64,000 bases of DNA from Ryuthela nishihirai. Taxonomy: Eukaryota; Arthropoda; Arachnida; Araneae; Heptathelidae. Below the pieces are notes generated by a model. It searched no databases and was not told the DNA's origin. It worked only from the letters and a program-made list of their open reading frames with translations. The stretch lies in NCBI GenBank assembly GCA_038380435.1, contig JAWZYU010000129.1, positions 532,001 to 596,000 on the forward strand, in the 5' to 3' direction. Shown here one piece after another: positions 23,560 through 35,302 of this stretch. Position 1 is the first letter of the stretch, and every line of letters starts with the position of its first letter. A program made the translations under genes and the position numbers.

Positions 23560-23965
23560 GGAGAGCTGTGCACCAATCCCTAGTGATGATGCACAGAACC
23601 GGCCAGGTCTAGCACCTAATGTCCGACCCCGCCTTCTCGTGGTGCAGGCCGTTAGTACCTTTCAAAAGAGATATTCTCTTTTGGAAGGGAACGGAAGGGG
23701 ATGGCTGCCAGTTCAGTATGGCCTACTGAAATGGTCATCTATGGCCACATTTTTCTTTTTTTTCAACCCTGCTGAGGAGTGGTCAACTTCACAGGGTCCT
23801 GGTGCTGACCATTTATACCTACTAGACTGGATTTGTTTATGGATTTGAGCTTGATTATGGATCCTGGATTGATGCACTGGTGGGCCTCTGTTGAGGGAGA
23901 GTCTGCCGCTGTGTTTTTTGTGCCTGTAGCAATTGTTTTTCGAAATACAATTAAGCAATGGAAAG
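23560..23965 (+). mobile_element. LINE-R 5' segment in inverted orientation (twin-priming product)
   Basis: Matches the 5' UTR of copies 2 and 5 (tttcaaaagagat, ctgctgaggagtgg, gcactggtgggc) but runs on the plus strand, head to head with copy 3. A 5' piece reversed against the rest of one LINE copy is the known outcome of twin priming. The middle of the element between the two pieces is missing. Confidence 0.75.
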
Positions 23966-24344
23966 GTCCCCGGAGTTACCATTGCTCGATCGTGGGTACG
24001 CCATTATTTGGCTTTATTTAAACCGTAATAAGAGAGTACAAAGTTGCTCTACGTCACCACCCGGAAAGGCGTATTTCAAGCCCTACAGTTAACTACAAAG
24101 TTGCTCTTCGCATTAAATGTAAGCGCACTATAAATCAAATTAATTATTATTCTTTAAATGTTTCGTGTTGTTTTCACATTTCCGTAACTAATAATCTTTC
24201 TAGTTTATATTTCAACTTTTTTGGTTACCGGCGTTCCGTGGCCGAGTGTTTTGCACGCATGGCTACTGTAAAGTTAGAGTGTTAGTTTAAATATCTTTAT
24301 AAGTAAAGACCAACATGGCGACTACACAAGCGACATATACGTAC
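23966..24344. other. No gene recognised
   Basis: Contains two copies of tacaaagttgctct. (24035, 24094) and a weak tRNA-like phrase cgtggccgagtg at 24237, too short to call a SINE. Confidence 0.4.
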
Positions 24345-24550
24345 GGTGACCATATTTTTTCGGAGAAAACAAACGACAAAACACAAATTGTTTCATAATG
24401 AAAAAAACCAGGTTGCGTTTATTTGTTTCATTAAAACTAAAAATCTTTATAACATTTATTATAAAATATAAGCATACAATAGCATTTTAAACAATCATAT
24501 TACGTAAAAAATTTATTTATGATTTTTTTCACAAGAATCAACTTAATAAA
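24345..24550 (+). repeat. Dispersed repeat J, copy 1
   Basis: Shares ccatattttttcggagaaaa, aaattgtttcataatgaaaa and aaatataagcata with 36382-36540 in the same orientation. This copy has ~25 bp extra after the aaaaaacca run. Element class unknown. Confidence 0.75.
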
Positions 24551-25008
24551 TCAGGTTTATGTTTTAAAAAACATGAAACTGTATACAATTCATATCAAAG
24601 TTGCATTTGGTATAAATGCAACTTTGATTGTTGTTTCGATTTTTAATTTTGAATGAATGTTTTGAAATTGAATGTTTCGATTTTTAATGTTTTTTCACTG
24701 CTCCATATATTTTTCGCTAATCAAAATACTCGTGCAGTTTCCGTTACAAAATTTTATTTCCGATGGAAGATATATGGGACCCGATCCGGTGCTCTGTATT
24801 TGACATTTGATCTTACGATCTGACCCCTCATACGTAAAATATTCCACTGCTTCGGTGTAATGGAAGCATTGATCACCATCTACGGATTACGATCCATCTG
24901 GCAAATTTGCAAACTCGAGAAAACTATCACTTTCAATCATCTTAATGAAACAGCACTATGCAGGGAAAAAAACTTTACTTATGCATAAAATCTGTACGGA
25001 ATGCAGCT
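24551..25008. other. No gene recognised
   Basis: AT-rich; a small inverted pair around ttggtataaatgcaactttg near 24597-24628. Nothing else seen. Confidence 0.4.
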
Positions 25009-25418
25009 GAATGCCCATCAGTTGGGTTGTTTTACCTCTGAGCGGCACTTTTTTGCACACCATGGGGTAAATGGCCAGGTCACATGGACCCCGAAGGCTC
25101 AGAGAAGGTTGGGGAAGGAGACCCACTGGAACAGCTGTTGGGAGACAGATGGTAGCCTCCCGTCAAGGTCATCCAGCGTGTTCTTTAACGTGCACAGGGT
25201 ATGGCTCTCCCACACACGGAGCCACGACTTAACGTCCCATCCGACGGACGGAGGCCTTTCCAAGCCTACCGGTGTCCCCTACTGACCGTGAATAGGGCGG
25301 GGAATTTTGCGGCGATAAATCTCAACGCTGACCCAGCTGGGACTCGAACCTGGGAACTACAGATTACGAGCCTGGCGCACTACCGACTAAGCCACCCCCG
25401 CCCCGAATGCCCATCAGT
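25009..25418 (-). mobile_element. SINE-B, full length, with 14 bp target-site duplication
   Basis: The insert 25023-25404 (382 bp) is flanked by gaatgcccatcagt at 25009-25022 and 25405-25418. Minus strand: a tRNA-like head (cttagtcggtagtgcgcc, anticodon-loop position CGT, ggttcgagtcccagc), then a ~300 bp body and tail ending gaggtaaaacaa. The head is closest in layout to tRNA-Thr(CGU). There is no poly(A) end. Plus and minus ORFs through it are repeat artefacts. Confidence 0.95.
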
Positions 25419-25929
25419 ACAATTTATGAAGAATCATGATAACGAGCCTTCAGTCGAACAAAAAAACACTTTCACAGAAGTAATCGCACTCCAGCTATGG
25501 GAATAAAAGGAAACAGTTAATAAATAAAACAATGACACAGAGGAAGTTGCATTCTACCCAAAAAACTAAATTATGGACTCGTTAATGAAATATCCTTTCG
25601 AAATACAAATGCAACCAAAATAAGTAATCATATGGCAAAACACCAACTAGTATGCATATATATATATGGCACAATCACCGTCAAAGATAAATCTCGCTGA
25701 CTATATCAGGGACCATGTAACTCTTCTGGAAAATGAAACGTCAAAAACCAACTGTACAGATCATAAAAATGTTACCGAAATGATATGGCAAAAGAAGAAG
25801 TAACAGGAGTATTGTTAATAATGAAAAAAACAACACACTATCGGCAAAAGTATGTGGTAACTATTTATGTTGCACTACGGGTTCGCAACTTTTGTCGTGG
25901 TATTTTTGCAAACTGAGTATGCACACCTG
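25419..25929. other. No gene recognised
   Basis: AT-rich, with a short (TA)n run near 25660. No family match. Confidence 0.4.
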
Positions 25930-26112
25930 ATAGCCTTATTAAATGAAAAAATAAAATAAAACACCCCCTCAAGCAGCTGCTTGGCACAGAAGTCCGTCAG
26001 CAGAAAAACGACACAAACAGCGATGCCTTACCCGGGGCTCGAACCCAGGTCCCTTAGATCAGTAGCCAAGCGCGCTAACCACTGGGCCATGAGACGGCGA
26101 ATAGCCTTGTTA
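25930..26112 (-). mobile_element. SINE-A with internal deletion and a 12 bp target-site duplication
   Basis: Flanks atagccttatta (25930-25941) and atagccttgtta (26101-26112) differ at one base. The element has the 3' tail (cctcaagcagctgcttg) and the full tRNA-like head, but ~55 bp of the body between gaagtc and cgtcagcagaaa are gone. Confidence 0.85.
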
Positions 26113-26224
26113 GGGCAACCATTAAAAAGAAAGTGAACCGACTTTCCCCTTTTCCACTGCATGCGTTCCGTTTCCGGATCTCATGCTACTCTCTCCCACC
26201 ACCTTTTACCATTCCGCATCGCCT

Positions 26225-26340
26225 TTTCCTTTTGCCTGCCTTCTGCATAGCCTTTTCTTTTTTCATTAGCGCCATGCACGTTGCCACTGCGCCATTCGCA
26301 AATTTCGTTGATTTCGATTCCAGGCGTCGAAAATGCTGCG
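26225..26340 (-). repeat. Dispersed repeat L, copy 1
   Basis: The reverse complement (gcaacgtgcatggcgctaat, then aaagaaaaggctatgcagaa) matches 51080-51157 on the plus strand. This short family is rich in aaaaggcgatgc. Class unknown. Confidence 0.7.
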
Positions 26341-26610
26341 AATGACATTAGGATTCCTTGTAGAGTTGTATATTAATAAATATGAAAAATTTTTCTAAAG
26401 CGTAGCCTTCTTGAAAGTCAGCAGTTTCTTAAAAAAATATCATTCTTGAAGCTTGAGAAACGATGCTGTATTGAAGTCTTGACTGATGTGAGAACTTTTC
26501 ACCAGTTTTAGTGAGTTTTTTCAGTGTTTTTCTTCGTTTCTCTAAGTGGTTTCGGTTTGACGTGAACTTGTTTACAAGTTGATGTCCGCGGCCATTGCTA
26601 CGGGGCCAAC

Positions 26611-27920
26611 ATGGCTACCCGTCAACAGCTGGAAACCGAGAGGCGGTTGCAGCGTAAACTCACCTGCTGCTTGAAACACGAGTCCCTGGACTATAAAACG
26701 ATAGCCAAGGACATTATGAAAAAAGATGGGAAAGGGGCACTTGAAACTGTACAGTTCGTCGCTCCTGGAGTGGCATATATAACCTTCGTCAAACAAGAAG
26801 TTGTGATGAGTTATGTCACTAAGTCCCCGTATGTATTGGAAGGAGTTACGATTTCGGTTAATCGCCTTGACAACGATGAGACGATTGTATATATTAAGGC
26901 TAACCGATTGAAATGGACTCGAAAGTCATTTCGAGCCATTTCAGTCAATATGGCAAAATAAGTTCCAATGTCCGTGAGAGATATAAAGACGAAGAAATGT
27001 CGCATCTCTATGCGGGAACAAGAGTGATCAAATTAGCAATGACCAAGCCGATCCCTAATTTCTTCAAGATCGGACGCTTCAACGACATGGTCTCATACTC
27101 TGAATTGCAAAAAGTGTGCAAGAAATTCAACCAGAGTGGTCATGTCGCGAGCGATTGTGAAGTAGAGATCTGCAGTAATTGCAAAGGCGTGGGACACGTC
27201 TACGATAAATGCGTTGAGCCTTGCGGGAACTGCCGCGACGTAGCGCACAAACGCTACGAATGCACGCGGCGTACTTTCGCCAATGCGGCAGCGCTCGCGT
27301 CAATGTTGAACCTACCGAGGAAATCAAGGATAAGACGGAGGAAGCTCCAATGGAGCTGGAGAATACTAGAGAGGAAGTTAAAACCTCGAAAGCTAGTAGT
27401 AAGGGCGATAACCCCTTGAATAGCACCACAGAGGTTGGCAAGAAAGACGAAGAAAATGTGGAAACAAGCCCCTCCCAGAGTCCTCAAATAGAGAAGGACA
27501 CAGATGCAACAATTATTCCTGAAACCCACCTGCAGTGGAAGAAAATCAGGAAGTTGAGGAAATACAAAAAGAAGAAGTACAAAATAACGAGCCCAATACA
27601 GGCGAAAAAAATTCTTGTGAAATGGTCCAATCGACCTCAAACATAGAAGAAGGAATGTCAACTGACATTGAAAAAACCGACAGCTCCAAGCAAAATTTAA
27701 AAAGAAAGTTGGCAAAAAAAATCTGAAAGCCAATGAAAGAAGAAAAAAAATTCTTACAACCAGCAAGCAAAGGAAAAACAAAAACACAGAGGAGAAATTA
27801 AGTTTTGCAGACTTCTTGACCGACGAATCAAAAAGTTCGGTGCAGCATGGCACGCCTGACCTGGCCAATGACCTCTTCCTCACCGACACTGATGCTTCGT
27901 CCAGTGGTATGGAAGACTGA
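26611..27920 (+). pseudogene. LINE-T ORF1, RNA-binding protein with zinc knuckles
   Basis: A good ATG at 26611 (MATRQQLETERRLQRKL). After a first domain the frame shifts near 26897; three knuckles follow at 27115-27260: CKKFNQSGHVASDC (second Cys replaced by Phe), CSNCKGVGHVYDKC and CGNCRDVAHKRYEC. The frame changes again near 27290 and 27600; an acidic, Lys-rich tail runs to a TGA at 27918-27920 (ending SSSGMED). About 435 codons in all. It would bind element RNA. The three frame changes show it is dead. Confidence 0.8.
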
Positions 27921-29414
27921 ACCCTCCCTCAGGCCCTTTGTTGGCCTTTTTTTTCCCCTCTTTCTGTATTATGCCACTCATGTGAGTGGCCTTATGGAGT
28001 CTAAGTACTCCAAGTTGTTAAATTATAAGTACTATGTTTTTAAGTTTTTCTCTAAAGAACTTTCAAGATTTGCCAGGCTTTTTTTAAAAAACAGTAATTA
28101 TAACAGGTATTATATTCATTTTATTTACCTTATTATCTATTTACATTTCTTTTTCCTTATTTATCTAACAAATTTTCTATATATTCATTTTTTCAATTAC
28201 TCACCTGTGAGTGAGTATCATTCCCTAATTGAGAATAGTAATAAAACATACCACAATTACTTATTCAGAACCTTTATGGGACATAATTATGTTTATCTAA
28301 AATTACTTGAAAAGTGTTTTAAATCTTATGATTTTAAGAGTTATTTATTATTTTACTCATTGTATTGTTTCCTTTTGCAGCAACTCTAAAGTGGCTGCTG
28401 ACACAGGGGCCCTTTACAAGGGTTCTGTGTTAGTCCTCACTTGTTATATCACCTTTGGGTGTCAATTCCTTTGCTGCAACTTAAATGTTTGTATAATTTG
28501 GTATATCTTTATGATTCTTTCTCCTATATTTATCCCACTCACACATCCCCACATCACACCTGTCATTGCCACAACAACAGTACATGACATAGTCTCTCAC
28601 ATTGATTTCTTCTCCAACATTTATTTATGCATAATTACTCCTCTCCTACCCTACTACATCTGGATCTTTCCGAGTAATCTGGTTGATTTTTATATATTTG
28701 TTTTTATTATAACAACTATCTTACACTTTGTTTTGACTTCCATTATTCACTCATATGTTCAGAAAACAATAATGTGTTAAAATTATCTCTCTGACAAACT
28801 AACAAAAAATAACTCCAAACATGGATATCATTCTGAAGTTCTACCTAGCAAAAATAAAGAACAGTAGTGTAAAACTTTAAACTTTCATCCATCTATAGCC
28901 ATTACTGCTACAAAGTCTCATCTACTTGTGTTGCACATTTCCAGACATTATTCGTAATATGAAGAAACTGAATCATAACTACTTCTGCAACTCTATCCTC
29001 ACTAATTATACCATCATCTTTACTGGAAAAACAATTAATCCAGATGAACTTGTCAATTTATTAAGTGCCATTAAATTACATTCATGTGTCCAACAAGTCT
29101 TGAAGAAAATATGTGACAAAAATATTTATTATTTTGGCACTCTTAAATTTATTATTTTACTAATTGATATTTTTAATTTGACTATCTTGAATTTTTTAAA
29201 ATGTTGTGTGACAGGTCAGTTCAGGCCACCAAGTAGCCAAATTTTTTTCTTTTTCTTTTATTATTTTATTTCTTTTTTTTTCTCCTACTTTTTGGTGTAC
29301 CCTTACTGACCTGCCACTTCATACCGTATATGGAGTCTCCTGTTTTTATTATTGGATCTCTCTGGTTTCTTTTCCTCCCCTTCTTTTTGTTTGCATTTTT
29401 TTCCTCTTTCTTTT
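27921..29414 (+). other. Long inter-ORF region of LINE-T, T-rich
   Basis: About 1.5 kb without a convincing ORF between the two LINE-T genes. Hydrophobic plus-strand ORFs here (27847-28389, 28307-28780, 28926-29309) reflect T-rich composition. An imperfect inverted repeat (gacaggtcagt ... actgacctgcc) brackets a T-rich tract at 29209-29318. Confidence 0.5.
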
Positions 29415-32400
29415 ATGGCCAATTACTGCAAATATTCAGATACGACACTAAGGTGTCAGTCCCTCAATGTGAGAGGCTTTACACTGGAGAAGCAGAGTGT
29501 CATCATTGGTCACTTTATGCAGACTGATTGTGACATTCTGTTTCTCCAAGAAACTTATTTCCCCAACACTAGAAGAATACTACATTTTAGACATTTGTTT
29601 CCACAATTATCCTACTTCTCAAATGGTACCTCTATGAGCAGAGGAGTAGGCATAATTATTAACCACAACAACAGAAACATGCAGCTACTCAGATACAACA
29701 CAGATATTGAGGGCAGAATATTATCAGTCGACATTAAATTTCGCACCTTTGTTATTAAACTCATCACTGTATATTTACCCAAACATACCACACCACATTA
29801 CAATTTTTATCAAGACTTAAGACAACACATACAAAACAACTATGATGGACTTATATATAATTGGAGGGGACTTTAACAGTATTGTTGCCTAACACCTGGA
29901 CAGAGTTCCTGCTAGAAATTACACACCTACCTCACAGGCACCTCATTTTTCAAAATTTGTACATGACATGGACCTCATTGACATTTGGAGGCATATGAAC
30001 CCAGACAGTGCAGGCCATACAAGATTTGACAAAACACATAAAACAGGTTCCAGGCTGGATAAAATATTAGTCAGCAGAAACATTGTCAAGACATACTACA
30101 GAAGCTACACTACTGATATCAACTCACATACGTGTGAGGTCAGTGATCACCTCCTTGTGCATGCACACTTTGATTTACACCCGAGAACACAGGTCAGAGG
30201 TAGAAGCACTTGGAAGATGAATACAACACTCCTAGAAGACAAGGAAATACAGGAAAAAATTGCTGACTGCATTAATGAGGATGTCAACAAGACCACCAAG
30301 TTTGATCAGAACTGGTGGTAAAATTTAAAAACTAAAATTAGAAGACTCCTCAGAACAGAAGGTATCTTTAAAGCACAACACCTAAAAAATGAAATTAATG
30401 AAACCAAAGCACTTTTAAAAGCAGCCACAAATGGTACACACTTCCTTAAAAAACAGAGATTAGACACCACATATCACGAACAACAGATACACAAACTTAA
30501 ACACAATCTTCAGCAATTGTACAAACAACAGGGACATATTATCATAGAGAGAAATCATGATGCCCAAATTGCTGAAGAAGAAAATTGCAACAACTTACTT
30601 ACCAGATTAAAACATAAAAATAGACAAAACACAAACCTAACTGAATTAGAAGTAAATGGATTAAGAACACATGACACACAAATTATCTTAAAACACATAC
30701 ATGAACAATATACCAAACAATATCGACATAGACAGACAGACACCAATAAACTTTATGAAACAGAACAATTTGCCAACAAAATTTCTCCACACACAAAAGA
30801 CAAATTAGAAAGTGATATTACAATACAAGAAGTTAAACAAGCTACTTTCAGTTTTAAATTAAAGAACAGCCTCGGAATAGATGGTTTTCCTATAGAATTC
30901 TATAGAACATTCTGGAATATCTTAGAAATACCTTATACAGAATTTTTACACACCATAATAAATAGAATTCTATAGAACATTCTGGAATATCTTAGAAATA
31001 CCTTATACAGAATTTTTACACACCATAATACACAGAAACAAATGACACAAGACATGAAAACAGGTAAAATAACACTGCTATGCAAAAAACCTGAACAAGC
31101 ACACTTATTAGACAATTGGAGACCCATAACTCTTCTTTAAACAGACTACAAAATACTCAGTAAAATTATCACCAACAGACTAACACAGGCAATGCCAGAA
31201 ATAATTTCAATTTATCAATCCTGTGCAGTCCCCAAGAGACACATTCATAACAATAACAGACTCCTCACAGACATAATAGAATACATCAATCACAAAAACA
31301 TAAGAGCTGCCATTATATCTTTAGATCAGAAGAAGGCCTTCGACTCGCTATCACAGGAAGCAATATACACTGCACTAGAAATATATGGTATTGGACCCCG
31401 ATTTATTAACATTATACATACACTTTATTCGGACATACACTACACTGTTGATCTCAATGGACATTTCTCTAACAAAATAGCAGGGAACAGAGGGGTGAGG
31501 CAAGGATGCCCTCTGTCCCCATTGCTTTTTGTTGTAGTTAATGACTTTTGCATTAGACATATACAAAATGATACACAGATTTCTGGAATCCCCATACCAG
31601 GAACCAGAAACAGATTAAAAGTTTCAGCCTACGCTGATGACCTGGTTCTTTTTACAACAAATGAGTTTTCCATAGATAGAGTTTTTAAAATTTATGATCT
31701 TTTCTCTAAAACTACAGGCCTGTCCCTTAACACCAGTAAAACAGCTTCCCTATGTTGGGGCACATGGGACATGTCATTACTGACAAAGATTGGTTGTACA
31801 GATGACCCTATCCAAATTTTAGGAATACAATATAATAGATTTGGATTTTGTAAACAAACCTATACAAATTTATTAAATAATATAGAAAACACAATTACAA
31901 ATTGGAAGGATTACGAAATTTCTACGTATAACAGAGCTAAACTCATAAAATCAAGCATAATTCCCAAAATCACCTACATAGCCACTGTAAATCCTCCTGA
32001 CAAGACACACATAAACAAATGAAACAAACTTATCTATGACTTTATTTGGAATGGCAAGCCAGAGTTGATTAAACGTGAAACATCACAAAATCCAATCAAC
32101 CTGGGTGGACTTGCCATTCCAAATATTGCCACAATGTCAAAGATTATTTATTTAGAACATATACAAAGAATATTAAGCACACCTACTGTCCCCTCTTTAT
32201 TTCTTTTGAATTACTTTGCCTTCTTTCACACCAAACACATATGCACACATAACAGTTAAAATGGGCCCAAAAACACAGAACACAACACACATTACAAACT
32301 TCTACCTTCCATAATTACACTAGTACACAAAAAAGGTCCAATCCCCAACCCTATTAATAAAACACAGCTATACACAATTATCCAGACTTTCAACCCTACC

Positions 32401-32928
32401 AACTTTCAACAGTTATACCCAAATATCAATTGGCCTACGGCCTGGACCAACATTGCCAGCACAGACATTGAGAAAACTATGAGGAATTTTAATTGGAATG
32501 TAGCTCATAATATTATTTACACAAATTCGAGAAGAAGACATTGTGGCTTCATTGCTTCTCATAATTGCTTTAGATGCCCTACCAGAGAAAGTATTGATCA
32601 TCTAGTTTACCACTGCTGGTATGCTATCAAGATCTGGACAAAAGTAAGCCAATGGCTCCAGATAGCAAGACCATTGTTAAGAGCAGTTAGATTCCATGAT
32701 TTACAACAGTACCCCAACAAGAAACATTACATCATCAATTTGGTAATTAGCATTGTTAAATACCAAATTTAGTTATCCAGATGCCAACTACAGCACGAAC
32801 ATACTGAAACTTCCACTACGGCTATTTTGGAAAAAACTAAATTGATTACGAAAGTTTATAGAAAGAGAGACAAGTCTGTCCTTGCACATGATAAATATAT
32901 TCTTTTGTGGTGTTTACCACATATTTAA
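29415..32928 (+). pseudogene. LINE-T ORF2: endonuclease, reverse transcriptase and C-terminal zinc knuckle, broken
   Basis: ATG at 29415 (MANYCKYSDTT). Endonuclease: LNVRGFTL, DILFLQETYF, then a frame change at ~29860 into GGDFNSIVA (TAA next), SRLDKILVS and VSDHLLVHAHF (the SDH motif). RT: SLGIDGFPIEFYRTFW, ISLDQKKAFDSL, GVRQGCPLSPLLF and SAYADDLVLF with YADD at 31630-31641. C-terminus: INLGGLAIPN and CFRCP...H...C. Lesions: stops at 30319, 31138, 32020 and 32770; a 70 bp exact duplication at 30892-31030 that shifts the frame and is offset by a small indel near 31040. The frame is otherwise the same from 29968 to 32928. Confidence 0.85.
30892..31030 (+). repeat. Exact tandem duplication, period 70 bp, inside LINE-T ORF2
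   Basis: 30892-30960 is identical to 30962-31030. The duplicated codons read IEFYRTFWNILEIPYTEF; 70 is not a multiple of three, so the second copy runs into a TAG at 30973. The perfect match shows the event is recent relative to the other lesions. Confidence 0.95.
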
Positions 32929-33350
32929 TCAGTTCACACTTCCTTCTTGCTCCACTCATTTGTATTATTTTTTCTCTCTTCCTTCTTCTTTCCTCTTCTC
33001 ACCTTTCGCTCAGTCCCTCCCCCCTGTTATATTCTTTTCCCCCCCTTCTATTTCTCTTGCCACCTCTCCTTTTTCATATTACCTTTCATTCTCACTCCCA
33101 AATTATCCTTGCCTTTTTACTTTACCCATATGCTTCAATTAACTCCTTTTGTTTCAAACCCATTACACACTATCAGAACATTAGCGCCCCCCCCCCCTTA
33201 TCGTAACCAATTTTTTTATCACTTTTAACCCTATCATAAGACAATGCATATTTTTAACAGTTCATAGAGTGTTTACTTGTGGGAATCAGCCATGGGGTTC
33301 TCTTGCAATTTGCATTCCCATGGCCCCCCACAATTTCTCTTTTCGGTTTG

Positions 33351-34411
33351 TTTTTACAAGTTTGAGTAAACAGGTTGCAAGGTGTCTTCCCCCAGTGGTC
33401 GCATTTGGCCATATGAGTAGACACCAGCATAGAGCAGTACTGTAGTGTGTTGGTGGCCGCATTTTCCGCCCCCCGTTCCCGCCCGCCTCCCTAATTGTGG
33501 GAGCTGTAGGAGGGGAGGGGGGTATGGTGGCCTCACTTCACTGCAGTGTTTAAGATTTCAAAAGTAGACCTTGCCCATTGAAATTTTCAAGCAAATGAAA
33601 AATTTCTAATTACCGATGGAATCTTTTTGGATAGCCCGGTTTGTTTCGCTAAGAACCGGGACTGACAGATGGAGATAGAGTTTGGAAAGTAGTGAGTGAA
33701 TTTGTAATGTAAAACAATTCGAAGTTGATAAAAGGATTATTGTAATAGAAAAGGATTTTAAGGGGATAATAGGCTTTCTATGGTGAAGGGAATTAGAGGT
33801 ATAAAGCATTAGTATTGTATATTTTTTTCTTTGTTGCCTATGGCTAGGCTTCGTGATTTCTATTTCTTTTTGTGAATGCTAGGTGTTAGGGTACGTTTAT
33901 ACGATGTGTGTGTGTGTGTAGGGGGGAGGGGTTATGTTGTCAGGGGCGGGAATTGTTGGGCGAGTGCGTTTCTCAGATGACCATGTTAATACTTGCTGGG
34001 TGTGTGGGGTGGGGATGAATAAGGCAAAGGGAGATTCAGGCGAAGGGAGGATGGGCGGGTGGAGGTGGTTGCGACTGCGTTTCCGGGCATCCGACGGACT
34101 TTTCAAAAAAATACATCAGACGGACTTTTTAAACAATACATTCTGTTTTGCTTTCTCAAATCCTTATCTCAAAGGCTACGCCCGCACACACACCCAGTGG
34201 AGACAATGGCCCTATAACACAAGTGAGGGCAAACTCACTCTCCATCACTAACCAAGAAAGGATCCGAGAGTTATGGTCAACCCTCAACCCCATAGGTAAG
34301 GGGGGGGGAGGAAGAATACGAGGGGAGGAACATCCTTCCCATTCCTCCATAATTCAGTCATATCAACAGTACACTCACTCCCCGTTCCAAAAATAGTAGT
34401 GACCATCTTCC
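33351..34411. other. G/C-tract-rich stretch between LINE-T and the zinc-finger ORF
   Basis: Holds G- and C-runs (33480-33530, 34300, 34430), a short (GT)n at 33906-33919 and no recognised domain. On the minus strand a 69-codon frame (33897-34106) has KRSRN and KRTRPTIPAP-like basic and proline-rich stretches; this could be a shifted continuation of the zinc-finger ORF past its poly-C run, but no reverse transcriptase follows. Confidence 0.35.
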
Positions 34412-35302
34412 TCAACCCCCTTGAAAAAAAGGGGGGGGGGGAGGAAAGTCAGAAAATGAGTCATCTAACTTCTCAATGTACCAATCGTGGTATTCCACTT
34501 TCACTTCGGTAGTGTAGACAGTTGTCTCAGAGAACACAGAGGGGGGAGGAGTCAAAACCCCAATCATACCCTCCATATCCCCACCCTCAATCAGTAGAGA
34601 AGGGTTTTCCAAATCCAAAATGTTGAAGTCCTGTAATATGTCTTCTAGCATGGCCTCTGACGGGGCAAACAAACAGTCCAAATTAATTATATCCAAATCC
34701 AAGTAAGGAGCTGGATCAGAATCGAGATCGTCTGCCATAGCACTTGTTAGTGTGACAGAAACATTCAGATCCAGAATGGCCTCGGACGAGTCCAATCTGG
34801 CATTAGGAGGTTCACAAGGAGATAAAATCTGAAAGTCTCTGAAAATGGCTTCTATGTCATCACTGTTGTCAGCCACTACACAGGGTATGTTAGAATAATT
34901 CGAAATAGCATGATCCCAACTCACTTCTTTATCCACCAATGACTCTAGACCCGATAACAATGAGTCTAAAGAAGGAGAGGGATCCGTTCCATCACAAGAT
35001 GGCGAGGAAACCTGCACATCGGTCGAAATGGCCGACTCGAAACCAATGGTTTCCTCGTGTCTAACATCGTCATCAGCACTTTCAGTCGTACAAGGATGAT
35101 TCCTCATATTAGACATACATACAGTCTCAAAGTTACAAATAGAGCACCGAAAACAGAACTTCTTAACACTATGCTTTAGAATAAAATGGTCCAATAAAAG
35201 TCCGTAGTTAGGGAAATATACAGGCTCACCACAGTCGTCCACTGCCGCACACACATGACAGCTAAAAAGCCCTAGGGGATAATGAATAATTAACTCGTCC
35301 AT
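34412..35302 (-). CDS. 296-codon ORF with two N-terminal C2H2-like zinc fingers and an acidic body
   Basis: Starts with a true ATG (MDELIIHYPLGLF). Residues ~14-47: finger 1, CHVC ... HFILKH. Residues ~49-70: finger 2, CSICNFETVC then NHPC. From ~75 to 280 it is Asp/Ser/Leu-rich and acidic (e.g. NLDCLFAPSEAMLEDILQD), and it ends FSDFPPPPPFF beside a long C run (34433-34442), where a homopolymer slip could hide a longer frame. The long, intact frame in a decayed neighbourhood is notable. Two N-terminal C2H2 fingers are typical of R2/NeSL-type retroelements that use them to recognise a target gene, and a U2-like sequence lies 540 bp upstream. It could also be a host transcription factor-like exon. 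No RT or nuclease is found downstream. Confidence 0.45.
   Translation of the reverse strand: MDELIIHYPLGLFSCHVCAAVDDCGEPVYFPNYGLLLDHFILKHSVKKFCFRCSICNFETVCMSNMRNHPCTTESADDDVRHEETIGFESAISTDVQVSSPSCDGTDPSPSLDSLLSGLESLVDKEVSWDHAISNYSNIPCVVADNSDDIEAIFRDFQILSPCEPPNARLDSSEAILDLNVSVTLTSAMADDLDSDPAPYLDLDIINLDCLFAPSEAMLEDILQDFNILDLENPSLLIEGGDMEGMIGVLTPPPSVFSETTVYTTEVKVEYHDWYIEKLDDSFSDFPPPPPFFQGG

Larger units (their letters stand above)
26560..33340 (+). mobile_element. LINE-T: Tx1-clade non-LTR retrotransposon, near full length, inactive
   Basis: Two-ORF element: ORF1 26611-27920, a long T-rich inter-ORF stretch, ORF2 29415-32928, and a ~410 bp C/T-rich 3' UTR. The RT block order, the phrase VPKRHIHNNNRL and the late H-C-rich knuckle (CFRCPTRESIDHLVYHC) resemble Tx1/L1-group elements. 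Candidate 10 bp target duplication: tttcggtttg at 26550-26559 and 33341-33350. There is no poly(A) tail. ORF1 has three frame changes and ORF2 several stops. Confidence 0.8.

Noticed and set aside
27847..28780. Membrane protein genes from hydrophobic ORFs
   Set aside because: The T-rich strand gives Phe/Leu/Tyr-rich frames by chance; ORF1 of LINE-T ends at 27920 and nothing else is gene-like.
32882..33228. Three overlapping ORFs of 86-99 codons
   Set aside because: C/T-rich 3' UTR of LINE-T gives open frames in all three phases; no motif.
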